From contig SYAC01000061.1 of assembly GCA_005787685.1 (NCBI GenBank), positions 1 to 59,855 of the forward strand: a stretch of DNA of 59,855 nt, read 5' to 3'. The stretch is from Planctomycetia bacterium (GTDB taxonomy: Bacteria; Planctomycetota; Phycisphaerae; Phycisphaerales; SM1A02). Position 1 is the first letter of the stretch. Each line of letters opens with the position of its first letter. The position numbers and the translations under genes were made by a program. This document shows, one piece after another, positions 1 to 8,266 of this stretch. The notes below the pieces were generated by a model that ran no database searches, was not told the origin of the DNA, and was given only the letters and a program-made list of their open reading frames with translations.

Positions 1-1
1 C

Positions 2-826
2 ACGCAGGACGATGCGCATTTGTTCTGTCGCGAGGACCAAGTCGCGCAGGAGCTACAAGGCTGTCTACAACTTGTCAAACTTATTTTTGCAACACTGGGC
101 ATGAGCGACTACCGCGTGCGCGTTGGCTTGCGCGGGCCAGATTCGGCTAAGTATGTGGGCCTAGCGGAAAATTGGGACAAGGCCGAGCAAGCCTGCCGTG
201 ACGCGGCGCAATCGCTTGGAGTTCCATTTAGTGAGGAGCAAGGCGAGGCCGCGTTCTATGGACCCAAGATTGACTTTGTGGTGCGCGATGTCATCGGCCG
301 ATCTTGGCAACTTGGCACCGTACAAGTGGATTACAACTTGCCCATTCGATTTGATCTTTCATACCAAGGCGCCGACAACAAGACGCACCGACCCGTCATG
401 ATTCACCGTGCGCCATTTGGCAGCATGGAGCGATTCACCGGCGTGTTGATTGAACATTTCGCCGGCGCGTTTCCGCTGTGGCTGAGTCCAGAGCAAGTGC
501 GCGTGCTTCCGATTAGTGAAAAGAGCGACGCCTACGCCCAGGAATTGCACGCCGCCCTGCACCAAGCGGGCTTGCGCACCACGCTTGACACAAGTTCCGA
601 GCGTGTTCAGAACCGCATTCGCATTGCCGCCGAGCAGAAGATTCCGGTCACGGCCATTGTTGGTCCGCGCGATGCTCAGCGGCGCGTGGTCAGCGTTCGC
701 CTGCATGGAAAGGCTGAAAATGCGGGGGAAATGCCCTTTGATGACTTTGTTGCGGCGCTGGTCAAGGACTATCGAACCCGCGCCAGCGAAGCCCTTGTTG
801 GCAAGATCAACCCAGCCGCCGGCTGA
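2..826 (+). CDS. thrS: Threonine--tRNA ligase, C-terminal part (5' truncated by window edge)
   Basis: Charges tRNA-Thr with threonine in the cytoplasm. The reading frame is open from the first bases (TQDDAHLFCRED), so the annotated part is the 3' end of a longer gene. It shows the class II synthetase catalytic core, including the motif 3 region around MIHRAPFGSMERF. The anticodon-binding domain follows (VRVLPISE, then the stretch around IPVTAIVGPRDA), ending at TGA 824-826. The N-terminal TGS and editing domains lie outside the window. infC follows on the same strand after 273 nt, the classical thrS-infC order. The stretch contains a possible promoter, so infC need not depend on thrS transcription. 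Identity is very secure. Confidence 0.97.
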   Translation, partial: TQDDAHLFCREDQVAQELQGCLQLVKLIFATLGMSDYRVRVGLRGPDSAKYVGLAENWDKAEQACRDAAQSLGVPFSEEQGEAAFYGPKIDFVVRDVIGRSWQLGTVQVDYNLPIRFDLSYQGADNKTHRPVMIHRAPFGSMERFTGVLIEHFAGAFPLWLSPEQVRVLPISEKSDAYAQELHAALHQAGLRTTLDTSSERVQNRIRIAAEQKIPVTAIVGPRDAQRRVVSVRLHGKAENAGEMPFDDFVAALVKDYRTRASEALVGKINPAAG

Positions 827-880
827 CATTTGTGCCAACATTCAAAATCATCGCAAAATTGTCTTGTAAATCCTCTTGCA

Positions 881-910
881 TTGGGCACGCTTGCTTAGTT
901 ACTTTATACT
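881..910 (+). promoter_or_regulatory. Candidate sigma70-type promoter for infC
   Basis: A -10-like TATACT at 905-910 is preceded, 18 nt upstream, by TTGGGC at 881-886. Transcription from here would start near 917 and give a leader of about 180 nt before the proposed infC start at 1100. The rest of the 827-1099 gap shows no other convincing feature. The -35 match is weak, so this is a moderate-confidence call. Confidence 0.35.
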
Positions 911-1099
911 GTGTAATTGGTGATCGTTTCACCACTTCAAAGTCACTCAAGGACAACGACTGCATGTCTCAAAAATTCTTCGTACAGGCATGATAATTTT
1001 GCCCCCGTTGTTTCGAGTTTCTCCGGTCAATCCGGTTTGCATCGCAGTCGCTTTTCAAGTGATTTGTATTTCCATTGTTTCCACATAAAGGATTCTTCC

Positions 1100-1894
1100 A
1101 TCTCAGCATTTCCTCCACGCCGTCCGCCCGTGTCACGACCTGAATCCGGCTCCAGCTTTGGTCCCCGTATCAATGATCGCATTCGCATTACGCCTGTTCG
1201 TTTAATCGACGAAACCGGAACCATGATTGGCGTGGTTGAAACCGATGAGGCGCGTCGGCTTGCCATGGTGGCTGGTCTTGACCTTGTGGAGATCGCGCCC
1301 GATGTGCGGCCGCCGGTCTGCAAGATCATGGACTTTGGAAAATATAAATACGAACAGGCCAAGAAGGACAAGCAAGGCCGCAGGACCAAGACCTTCGAAA
1401 TGAAAGAAGTTCGTCTGGGACGCAGCATGAAAGTAGATCCGCACGATGTGGAGATTCGCGTGCAGCAAGCGCGGCGATTTCTGCTTGATGGACACAAGGT
1501 TCAAATAGTCGCGAGTTACAAGGGTCGCGAAATGGCGCACAAGGAAATTGGCGCCGCCAAATTGAACGACGCCATCGCCAAGTTGGTAGATCTGGCGCGC
1601 TTGGATAGCCCGCCGCGTTTCAACGGCAAGCGTCTTTCGGCAATGTTGTCGCCCGACCGCGCGCGCATTGATGCTTACAAACGAAAGCATCCAACTCCCA
1701 AGCCCGCAACCTCCAAGTCAGGAAAAGCCGCGACGGCCAAGACTGCAACGGATTCCGCTGCCGCGCAAGATGTGGCGACCTTACCCACGGGCGAGTCCGC
1801 CGTGAAAACGCCAAAGAAGACTTCCAAGCCCAAGAAAGTTGTGGCCTCCGATGCGGGCGCTGCAAGAGCCGCATCGACCAAGGCCGACGCCTAA
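1100..1894 (+). CDS. infC: Translation initiation factor IF-3 with AUC start and long basic tail
   Basis: IF-3 binds the 30S subunit and enforces start-codon and initiator-tRNA fidelity. The IF3-N domain begins at PRINDRIRI (about residue 22). The IF3-C domain runs from about residue 105 to 190. Residues 194-264 are an Ala/Lys/Thr-rich tail beyond the usual length of about 180. The frame is open back to an ATG at 917, but the 61 residues that start would add look non-coding. I place the start at ATC 1100, which has AAAGGA (1087-1092) seven nt upstream. Non-AUG starts are the known basis of infC autoregulation in E. coli (AUU). The neighbours rpmI and rplT, which often follow, are absent here. 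Gene identity is certain; the start is probable. Confidence 0.92.
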   Translation: MSAFPPRRPPVSRPESGSSFGPRINDRIRITPVRLIDETGTMIGVVETDEARRLAMVAGLDLVEIAPDVRPPVCKIMDFGKYKYEQAKKDKQGRRTKTFEMKEVRLGRSMKVDPHDVEIRVQQARRFLLDGHKVQIVASYKGREMAHKEIGAAKLNDAIAKLVDLARLDSPPRFNGKRLSAMLSPDRARIDAYKRKHPTPKPATSKSGKAATAKTATDSAAAQDVATLPTGESAVKTPKKTSKPKKVVASDAGAARAASTKADA

Positions 1895-1922
1895 GTCCAT
1901 CGCGTCAACAGCGTGTCATTGC

Positions 1923-1955
1923 AAACCAAGACATGGTACGCGTCTTGGTTTTTTT
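1923..1955 (+). terminator. Rho-independent terminator after infC
   Basis: A 10-bp perfect stem (1923-1932 with 1942-1951, core CCAAGAC/GTCTTGG) has a 9-nt loop and ends in a run of seven T (1949-1955). It lies 29 nt after the infC stop. On the minus strand it could also help stop the convergent porin gene, although the T run is shorter in that direction. Confidence 0.9.
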
Positions 1956-2038
1956 AGTCACCACCTTTGACTTTCCAAGTGTAATCAGCGACTGTTCTAT
2001 GTGCCCCATGTGGCCGCGCGTTCAGAATGCGGAGCGCA

Positions 2039-3448
2039 TTAAAATTTTATTTTTGTACGCAGACCAAAGACCCACGTTGCGCCGCCTTTGGCCTGCGGGT
2101 TGGATGGATCATCGATCAATTGAATGTCGGCGGATATTTCCACGCTGCCAGTCAAGCGCAATCGATAGTAAGTTTCAATTGTTTTTTGTTGGCGATCCCC
2201 CGCCGTGGAGGAGTCGGTCCATGCCAGACCCAATCCAACTCCATCGCCAAATCTGCCAAACACATTTTCTATGCCCACTCCACCGGTCAACTCCTGCGCG
2301 GCGGGACTGATATTGGCATCACTGAGTTGGTAGGTCAACCACACACCCAGGTCGCGATCTAAAAATTGCTGGGCCATAAATGTTGCGGAGTTGCCATATT
2401 GCTTACTCCCTGCTCCAGTGGTCGAGTTTCCAGAATTGGTGTTGCACACAAACACGGAGTAACGCCCGATTAGATCCTTACTTGCGCCCAGGGAGGTGAC
2501 CAATCCTGCTTCGGCGCCAACCAAATACAGCCCATCGCCAATGGTTTCAAATCCAGTTCCAGAATCCTGCGCACCCATGGGGCTGGTCGCCAATGTGTTC
2601 ACATAAAAACCTTGAAACGGTATGAATTGCGCGTAAGCGCCAGGAAGGTAATTATTCCAGCCATTCGGCATGGCGTTTCCACCGTCAAAACAACTTGCAA
2701 GAAACTGGTTGGTTTCGTCGTCCGCAAAAAAATTGGCGGCGGTGGTGTCGTTGGGAAGTATTTTTCCAGCTCCAACCAGAATGCGATCGTCGCAAAAACC
2801 TTGCTGCACAAATAGCCGCCGCAGATTGATGTTTTGATTGGAAGTCACCGAGTCCACCAACACCACATTGGAGCCGATGGCGTTGCCCAGGCTTGTATCT
2901 TGCGTGCTCCAGTTGTTATTGACGCGAAAATTCGCGGTGATGGAACCCAAGCCAATACCAGGAATTTCCCACGCTTTCCAGTCAATCCGATAGTTCAAAC
3001 GATTGCTGATGGCGTAGCGCGCCTGCCCCGCAATGCTGGTACTGGCTTGCTGCGCTACGGTGCAATTGTAAAGGTCGGTTCTCACCCCGAAATTTTCGCG
3101 CATCCAGATTTCAAGATTTCTCAGCGGCGTGGCAATGGGCGAGAATACATCAATGCCAATCAACGGATCAATTCGACCATCGTTGACTGGAAGGGGTCGT
3201 GGCAGGTTGAGGTTGAGGCGAATAAATGATTTATGCGGACTGAAAAACGGATCAACATTTGGCACCAACCAGAACAGGGCCAAATCTTGCGTCTGGGAAA
3301 TTGAACCCAATCGTGATTGTTGAAGATCGGACGTGGAGAGCGCCTGTAGGAAGCGACCGGTGGCGTCGTCGCCAAGACAAATGGTGGCGCAGGTCAAGGC
3401 GGCGAAGGCAGTTGTTCCAAATGTGCGTCGTTGCAATGAGCAATTCAA
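2039..3448 (-). CDS. OprB-type (carbohydrate-selective) outer-membrane porin
   Basis: A 469-residue protein with an N-terminal export signal (residues 1 to about 26) and a long stretch of alternating polar/aromatic segments typical of a beta-barrel. It ends in a C-terminal Phe (GLRTKIKF), the usual outer-membrane barrel signature. Recognisable OprB-family features include AEAGLVTSL, the late stretch ENVFGRFGDGVGLGLAW, and TIETYYRLRLTGSVEISAD near the C-terminus. The predicted role is passive uptake of sugars or other small solutes across the outer membrane; substrate specificity cannot be read from sequence. It is monocistronic, divergent from argR with only 72 bp between the start codons, so the two promoters share the same DNA. 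Confidence 0.82.
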   Translation of the reverse strand: MNCSLQRRTFGTTAFAALTCATICLGDDATGRFLQALSTSDLQQSRLGSISQTQDLALFWLVPNVDPFFSPHKSFIRLNLNLPRPLPVNDGRIDPLIGIDVFSPIATPLRNLEIWMRENFGVRTDLYNCTVAQQASTSIAGQARYAISNRLNYRIDWKAWEIPGIGLGSITANFRVNNNWSTQDTSLGNAIGSNVVLVDSVTSNQNINLRRLFVQQGFCDDRILVGAGKILPNDTTAANFFADDETNQFLASCFDGGNAMPNGWNNYLPGAYAQFIPFQGFYVNTLATSPMGAQDSGTGFETIGDGLYLVGAEAGLVTSLGASKDLIGRYSVFVCNTNSGNSTTGAGSKQYGNSATFMAQQFLDRDLGVWLTYQLSDANISPAAQELTGGVGIENVFGRFGDGVGLGLAWTDSSTAGDRQQKTIETYYRLRLTGSVEISADIQLIDDPSNPQAKGGATWVFGLRTKIKF

Positions 3449-3483
3449 TACTTTAAAATTACCAAAAAATTATTTATTGATTG

Positions 3484-3517
3484 TTGCTTTTTTATACATT
3501 TATTGCATAATTATACC
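3484..3517 (+). promoter_or_regulatory. argR promoter with overlapping ARG-box-like operator
   Basis: TTGCTT (3484-3489), a 16-nt spacer and CATAAT (3506-3511) form a candidate promoter. Transcription would start within a few bases of the argR ATG at 3521, so the mRNA would be nearly leaderless; no Shine-Dalgarno sequence is visible. TGCATAATTATACC (3504-3517) resembles the ArgR operator half-site arrangement TGAAT-N4-ATTCA and overlaps the -10, as expected for autorepression. The same 72-bp gap must also hold the divergent porin promoter. Confidence 0.4.
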
Positions 3518-3520
3518 TTA

Positions 3521-3997
3521 ATGGATACATCCAAACCAACTCGTCGACGCATGATCGAGCGGCTACTTCAAACCGCCCGAGTGACAAGCCAGCACAACTT
3601 GCTCAAGCAATTGCGCGCCGAGGGCGTGGATGTGACGCAGGCCACTTTGTCAAGGGATTTGGCTGATCTTGGCGTGGTCAAGGGTCCCACCGGATGGCAA
3701 TTGCCGGGCTCCGCGGCGGTGAACAATTCAGACATTCGTTTGGCGGTTCAAACCTATCTGTTGGATGTGGATGTGGGCGGCCAAATGGTGGTCTTGCGCA
3801 CGCGCACCGGTCACGCAACCCCGCTGGCGGTGGAATTGGATCGAATTCGGCTTGAGGGCTCGCTAGGAACGCTGGCGGGCGACGACACGATTTTGTTGGT
3901 CGCCAAGAGCGCGTCGCTGGCACGCAACTTGGCCAATCGCCTTAAAAATATTTTACGAGACGAGCCGGACCGACCACGCCGACCGCTTCGCAAATAA
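3521..3997 (+). CDS. argR: Arginine repressor ArgR
   Basis: Arginine-responsive transcription factor, 158 residues, normal for the family. The N-terminal winged helix-turn-helix covers about residues 1-65, with the recognition region around TQATLSRDLADLGVVK. The C-terminal oligomerisation and arginine-binding domain contains the diagnostic GTLAGDDT (116-123), whose acidic pair contacts arginine. The start at ATG 3521 is preferred over an in-frame TTG at 3503. It heads the arg operon (argC begins 42 nt later), so it most likely represses its own operon when arginine is plentiful. Identity is secure; operon-wide regulation is inference from position. Confidence 0.93.
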   Translation: MDTSKPTRRRMIERLLQTARVTSQHNLLKQLRAEGVDVTQATLSRDLADLGVVKGPTGWQLPGSAAVNNSDIRLAVQTYLLDVDVGGQMVVLRTRTGHATPLAVELDRIRLEGSLGTLAGDDTILLVAKSASLARNLANRLKNILRDEPDRPRRPLRK

Positions 3998-4003
3998 CAT
4001 GTC

Positions 4004-4041
4004 CAAGAACATTTCCAAGAACATTTCATTTTCAAGAACAT
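4004..4041 (+). repeat. Three copies of CAAGAACAT in the argR-argC gap
   Basis: CAAGAACAT occurs at 4004-4012, 4016-4024 and 4033-4041. The last copy runs into the argC ATG (4040). The gap is only 42 nt and has no clear Shine-Dalgarno sequence. The repeats may be simple slippage duplications of the start-proximal sequence or may influence argC translation. Confidence 0.7.
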
Positions 4042-5116
4042 GCAAACGAACTTGCCAAAAATCATAGACGAGCAACCCATCCGTATCGCCATTGTTGGCG
4101 CGGCTGGATACACAGGCGCAGAGCTGGTCATGCTTGCCGCCAATCATCCAATGATGGAAGTTGCCGCGTTGTTCGCTTCGGAGCGCGCCACCAACGCGCC
4201 GCGCAGCATGTCCCAATTATTTCCGCGCCTGCTTGGCGTGAATGACATGCCCATTCAAGCGGCTTCCATTGATGCGATTGTGGAGAGCGGCGCTAAAATT
4301 ATTTTCTTGGCCACTCCGCATGAGGTCAGCGCGGAGTTGGCGCCCACCCTGCTGGCGCATGGACTTGTCGTGATCGATCTTTCGGCGGCCTTCCGCTTGC
4401 GCGACGCGGCGGCGTATCCCACACATTATGGATTTACCCATCCATCAAGCCATTTGCTCGCAAATGCGGTGTACGGCTTGCCGGAACTCAATCGAGCGGC
4501 GCTGGAGGACGCGAACCTGATCGCCTGCGCGGGCTGCTATCCCACCTCCGTCATTCTGCCGCTGCGGCCGCTTGTGAATTCCAATCTTTTAAATGTATCT
4601 CGGCCCGTTATTGTTGATTCCGCCAGTGGCGTGAGCGGCGCGGGCCGCGGAGCCACCACAAAAAATTTATTTTGTGAAGTCAGCTATCAACCCTACAGCC
4701 CGCTACAGCACCGCCATCAGCCAGAGATGCGCCAAGAAACGCAACTTGATATTTTGTTCACTCCGCATTTGCTGCCGCTTGATCGCGGCATTGTCAGCAC
4801 CATTCATGCGGAAATTGCGCCTGGTGTGGACGAGTCACGCATTCGTGAAACGCTTGCGACGCACTATGCAGACGAGCCATTTGTGCGCTTGCTTCCTTCG
4901 GGCGTGTGGAGTTCCATTGCCGCCGTGGAGCGAACCAACTACTGCGACATTTCACTCGCGGTGGACGCTACGCGCAATCATTTGATTATGGCGTCGTCCA
5001 TTGACAACCTAGTCAAGGGCGCGGCGGGTCAAGCCATTCAATGCATGAATATACGATTGGGATTGGCGCACACCATGGGCTTGCTTCCCGCCAATGCGGT
5101 TGGAGTGCCCTGTTGA
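4040..5116 (+). CDS. argC: N-acetyl-gamma-glutamyl-phosphate reductase
   Basis: Third step of arginine biosynthesis: NADPH-dependent reduction of N-acetylglutamyl-5-phosphate to the semialdehyde. At 358 residues it is full length. The N-terminal Rossmann motif is IAIVGAAGYTGAEL (about residues 15-30). The active-site cysteine lies in CAGCYPTS, and GVSGAGRGAT follows as in other ArgC proteins. HRHQPEM and the LLPLDRGIVSTIHAEI stretch are also family hallmarks. It sits between argR and argB in the arg operon. Confidence 0.97.
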   Translation: MQTNLPKIIDEQPIRIAIVGAAGYTGAELVMLAANHPMMEVAALFASERATNAPRSMSQLFPRLLGVNDMPIQAASIDAIVESGAKIIFLATPHEVSAELAPTLLAHGLVVIDLSAAFRLRDAAAYPTHYGFTHPSSHLLANAVYGLPELNRAALEDANLIACAGCYPTSVILPLRPLVNSNLLNVSRPVIVDSASGVSGAGRGATTKNLFCEVSYQPYSPLQHRHQPEMRQETQLDILFTPHLLPLDRGIVSTIHAEIAPGVDESRIRETLATHYADEPFVRLLPSGVWSSIAAVERTNYCDISLAVDATRNHLIMASSIDNLVKGAAGQAIQCMNIRLGLAHTMGLLPANAVGVPC

Positions 5117-5130
5117 CTTCCACCCTCAAC

Positions 5131-5982
5131 ATGTACACCGAGCCAAAATCCTTCAACATTGCGCCAATTGTCATTAAATTAGGCGGCGCGTTGCTGGACA
5201 CCCCGGAGGGTGGCGCGGCTTTCTTTGAGCACCTAGCGGGCTTCATTGCACTTCATCCAATTGTGGTGCTGGTGCATGGAGGCGGCAAGAGTGTCGACCG
5301 GCACTTGGAATCCCTTGGCCTACAAAGTGAAAAGCGCGACGGCATTCGTATTACCCCGCAAGAGCACATGCGCGAAATCGCCGGAGTGCTTGCGGGGCAA
5401 ATGAACGCGAGCCTGGTGGGATTGCTGCGCTCGCGCGGCGTGAATGCAGTTGGCCTTACTCTTGCCGATGGCGGCACCACCACCGCGCGCAAAACACAAA
5501 AATTTTCTTTTGATGCTGGCCGCGTTGGCGAAATCACCGGTGGCAGCCCGCAACTTATTCAAGCACTCTTACGCAACGGGTGCATCCCCGTCTTCAGCAG
5601 CATTGCCATGGATCGCGGCGGCCAACTTCTGAATATCAACGCCGATGAAGCCGCCGCCGCCATCGCCCGCTTGACGCAAGCGCGTCAACTGGTATTACTG
5701 ACGGATGTCGCTGGCGTAAAGGATGAAGCGGGCAACATTGTGCGCACGCTTGACCGCGCTGGCGTGGAGCGCCTCACGCAAAGTGGTGCCATCACTGGCG
5801 GCATGCTCGCCAAAGTTCGTGGAGCGCTTGAGGCCAGCGAACAATCGGGCGTTGAGACATTGGTCGCTGGCTGGAACGACGCCAATGTGTTGGAAAGCCT
5901 GCAATATGCGGGTACAGTCAAATTTGTGGGCACGCAATTTCTTGCAATCCAAACGGCGCCCCACGCGGAGGTCGTTTCATAA
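5131..5982 (+). CDS. argB: Acetylglutamate kinase
   Basis: Phosphorylates N-acetylglutamate, the committed step of the pathway. From ATG 5131 it is 283 residues. The frame extends upstream to 5041 inside argC, but conserved sequence begins only at IVIKLGGALL. Glycine-rich motifs of the amino-acid kinase fold are visible: VLVHGGGK near residue 50, and later LLTDVAGV and GGMLAKV. The argC stop is 14 nt upstream and the argB TAA overlaps the argF ATG by one base, so translation is probably coupled. Feedback inhibition by arginine is known for many ArgB enzymes; I did not identify an arginine-binding N-terminal helix here. Confidence 0.96.
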   Translation: MYTEPKSFNIAPIVIKLGGALLDTPEGGAAFFEHLAGFIALHPIVVLVHGGGKSVDRHLESLGLQSEKRDGIRITPQEHMREIAGVLAGQMNASLVGLLRSRGVNAVGLTLADGGTTTARKTQKFSFDAGRVGEITGGSPQLIQALLRNGCIPVFSSIAMDRGGQLLNINADEAAAAIARLTQARQLVLLTDVAGVKDEAGNIVRTLDRAGVERLTQSGAITGGMLAKVRGALEASEQSGVETLVAGWNDANVLESLQYAGTVKFVGTQFLAIQTAPHAEVVS

Positions 5983-6971
5983 TGCACACCCGCCTTGCCA
6001 CAAAAGATGTGACCCGCATCATGGATCTCAGCCCGTATGAAATCATGCCATTGGTTGAATTGGGACGCGAGCTGAAATCCGACATCCGTTCGTACAAGGA
6101 CCATTTTGCCCAGCGCTCGTTGGTGATGCTGTTTGAAAAGCCGTCGCTCCGCACGCGTGTCAGTTTCGAGATTGGCTTTGCCCGCATGGGTGGCCACGCG
6201 GTTTATTTAGATCATGAGAAATTGCGTATTGGTGAGCGTGAAACTATTGCCGACTACAGCCGCAACTTGGAGCGTTGGTGCGACTGCATTGTGGCGCGCA
6301 CCATGAGCCACAACACCATCACCACGCTTGCCGCCAACGCCACAATTCCCATCATCAACGCGCTTTCAGATATCCACCATCCTTGCCAAGCGCTCGCTGA
6401 TTACATGACATTGGTCGAACTTGGTTTTGATTGTCGGCAACATCAACTGGCTTGGGTGGGCGATGGCAACAATGTCTGCCACTCGCTCATGGAACTCATG
6501 GCCACCATTGGCGCCTCCATGATCGTGGTCACGCCAGAGGGCTTTGAGCCATCCGCGGATATTGTCCGTGATTGCCAAGCGCGCGCCTGTCGCACTGGCG
6601 CCACATTGCGCCACACCAATGATGTAAAAAAAATCAGCGGGTCTTTCGCCGTGTACACCGATACCTGGAGAAGCATGGGTCAAAGCGAAAAAGTCGCAAA
6701 AGAAACGGTTTTCAAGCCCTATTGCGTGACTCCAGACATCATGGCACTGGCAGGTTCTGGAGCATATTTCATGCACTGCCTTCCAGCGCATCGTGGCCAT
6801 GAAGTGGTGGACGCGGTCATTGATAGTCCATGCAGCGTGGTCTTTGATCAGGCTGAAAATAGAATGCACATTCAAAATGCGCTGCTGTTGAATCTGCTTA
6901 CAACACCCACTCAAGACTCTTTGGGTAAAAATACAACTCGCACCTTACCCACCACTCGGAGCCGTCCATGA
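5982..6971 (+). CDS. argF: Ornithine carbamoyltransferase
   Basis: Makes citrulline from ornithine and carbamoyl phosphate. The 329 residues include the carbamoyl-phosphate loop [17 protein letters not shown], the ornithine-side loop DTWRSMGQ and the catalytic HCLPAHRG. The SMG loop argues for ornithine rather than N-acetylornithine as substrate. Deacetylation by ArgJ, encoded downstream, is consistent with this. The start codon overlaps the argB stop by one base and the gene end overlaps argG by four (ATGA). Confidence 0.96.
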   Translation: MHTRLATKDVTRIMDLSPYEIMPLVELGRELKSDIRSYKDHFAQRSLVMLFEKPSLRTRVSFEIGFARMGGHAVYLDHEKLRIGERETIADYSRNLERWCDCIVARTMSHNTITTLAANATIPIINALSDIHHPCQALADYMTLVELGFDCRQHQLAWVGDGNNVCHSLMELMATIGASMIVVTPEGFEPSADIVRDCQARACRTGATLRHTNDVKKISGSFAVYTDTWRSMGQSEKVAKETVFKPYCVTPDIMALAGSGAYFMHCLPAHRGHEVVDAVIDSPCSVVFDQAENRMHIQNALLLNLLTTPTQDSLGKNTTRTLPTTRSRP

Positions 6972-8266
6972 CAACCATCACTCAAAATAATTCCGCCTCA
7001 TCCGCCACCCCCCCAGCGCATTCCAAGAAGCCCAAGCGTGTGTGTGTGGCCTACTCGGGTGGTCTTGATACCAGTTGCGTGATTCCATGGCTGCGTGAAA
7101 CCTACGACTGTGAAGTGGTGGCCTGTGTGGCGGATGTTGGTCAAGGTGCACAAGAGTTGGTTGGCATTGAAAAGAAAGCCGCCGACTCCGGCGCGTGCGT
7201 GTGCGTCATCAAGGATTTAAAGCAATCGTTCTTGACGGACTTTGTGTTTCCAATGGTCATGTCGGGCGCGGTGTATGAGGGGCGCTACCTGCTTGGCACC
7301 AGCATTGCGCGTCCTTGCATTGCGCAGGCGCAGGTCGTGTGCGCGCTCGAGCAGAATTGCGACGCCGTTGCCCACGGTTGCACCGGCAAGGGCAACGATC
7401 AAGTGCGCTTTGAAAGCGTGTACGCGGCGTTGGCGCCGCAATTGCGCGTGATCGCGCCGTGGCGCGAAAGTACTTGGCAATTACGCAGCCGCGAGGCCAT
7501 GTTGGATTATTTAGCCAAGCGAAATATTCCATGCGCCGCAAGCGCGACTAAAATTTATTCCCGTGACGCCAACTCATGGCATGTGTCACATGAAGGCGCG
7601 GAACTGGAGGACCCATGGAACGCGCCGCCAGAGGATTTGTGGATTCGTACAACCGATCCAAAGTTGGCTCCCAATGAGCCAGAAGAAGTGGTGGTTGGAT
7701 TTGAGCGCGGCTTGCCCGTCAGCGTGAATGGTAAAAAACTTGCAGCCGTCCAATTGCTTGAGGCGTTGAATGAAATCGGAGCCCGCCACGGCGTGGGCCG
7801 CGTGGACATGGTTGAGAATCGACTCGTGGGAATGAAAAGCCGCGGCTGCTATGAGACGCCAGGCGGGACTCTCTTAATGGAGGCACTGCGCGGCCTTGAA
7901 CAAATTGTTCTTGACCGCGACTCCATGCGCTTTCGCCAAGAGTTGGCCAATGAATTTGCGCGCGTGATCTATGACGGTCGATGGTTCGCGCCTTTGCGCG
8001 AGGCGCAATGGGCTGCCATTCAATCGCTGGCGCAACCGCTCACTGGTGAAGTGGCCGTGTGCGCATATAAAGGCAGCGCCACCACCACGCGTCGGCGCAG
8101 TCCAAATTCCCTGTATTCGCAGGCTTTTGCCACATTTGGTGAAGACGATGTCTACAACCAGCAACATGCCGAGGGCTTCATTCGTCTGTTCTCCCTGCCC
8201 AGCCGCATTCGTGCCCTCCTTGGAATAAGCAAGTATGCATCGGGCAAGAATGGAGTGCATCGGTGA
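6968..8266 (+). CDS. argG: Argininosuccinate synthase
   Basis: ATP-dependent condensation of citrulline and aspartate. The 432-residue protein carries the N-type ATP pyrophosphatase P-loop AYSGGLDTS near residue 30, then TSIARPC and [14 protein letters not shown], all diagnostic. The first 20 or so residues are a Ser/Thr/Pro-rich extension. The C-terminal part is slightly longer than average (a tail after [18 protein letters not shown]). It overlaps argF (ATGA) and argH (GTGA), so the three are almost certainly co-translated. Confidence 0.97.
   Translation: MTTITQNNSASSATPPAHSKKPKRVCVAYSGGLDTSCVIPWLRETYDCEVVACVADVGQGAQELVGIEKKAADSGACVCVIKDLKQSFLTDFVFPMVMSGAVYEGRYLLGTSIARPCIAQAQVVCALEQNCDAVAHGCTGKGNDQVRFESVYAALAPQLRVIAPWRESTWQLRSREAMLDYLAKRNIPCAASATKIYSRDANSWHVSHEGAELEDPWNAPPEDLWIRTTDPKLAPNEPEEVVVGFERGLPVSVNGKKLAAVQLLEALNEIGARHGVGRVDMVENRLVGMKSRGCYETPGGTLLMEALRGLEQIVLDRDSMRFRQELANEFARVIYDGRWFAPLREAQWAAIQSLAQPLTGEVAVCAYKGSATTTRRRSPNSLYSQAFATFGEDDVYNQQHAEGFIRLFSLPSRIRALLGISKYASGKNGVHR

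Noticed and set aside
359-841. 160-residue frame antisense to thrS
   Set aside because: It mirrors the codon structure of thrS and resembles no protein family.
917-1099. ATG-started N-terminal extension of IF-3
   Set aside because: The 61 residues lack IF-3 similarity and have no Shine-Dalgarno; the ATC at 1100 is better placed.
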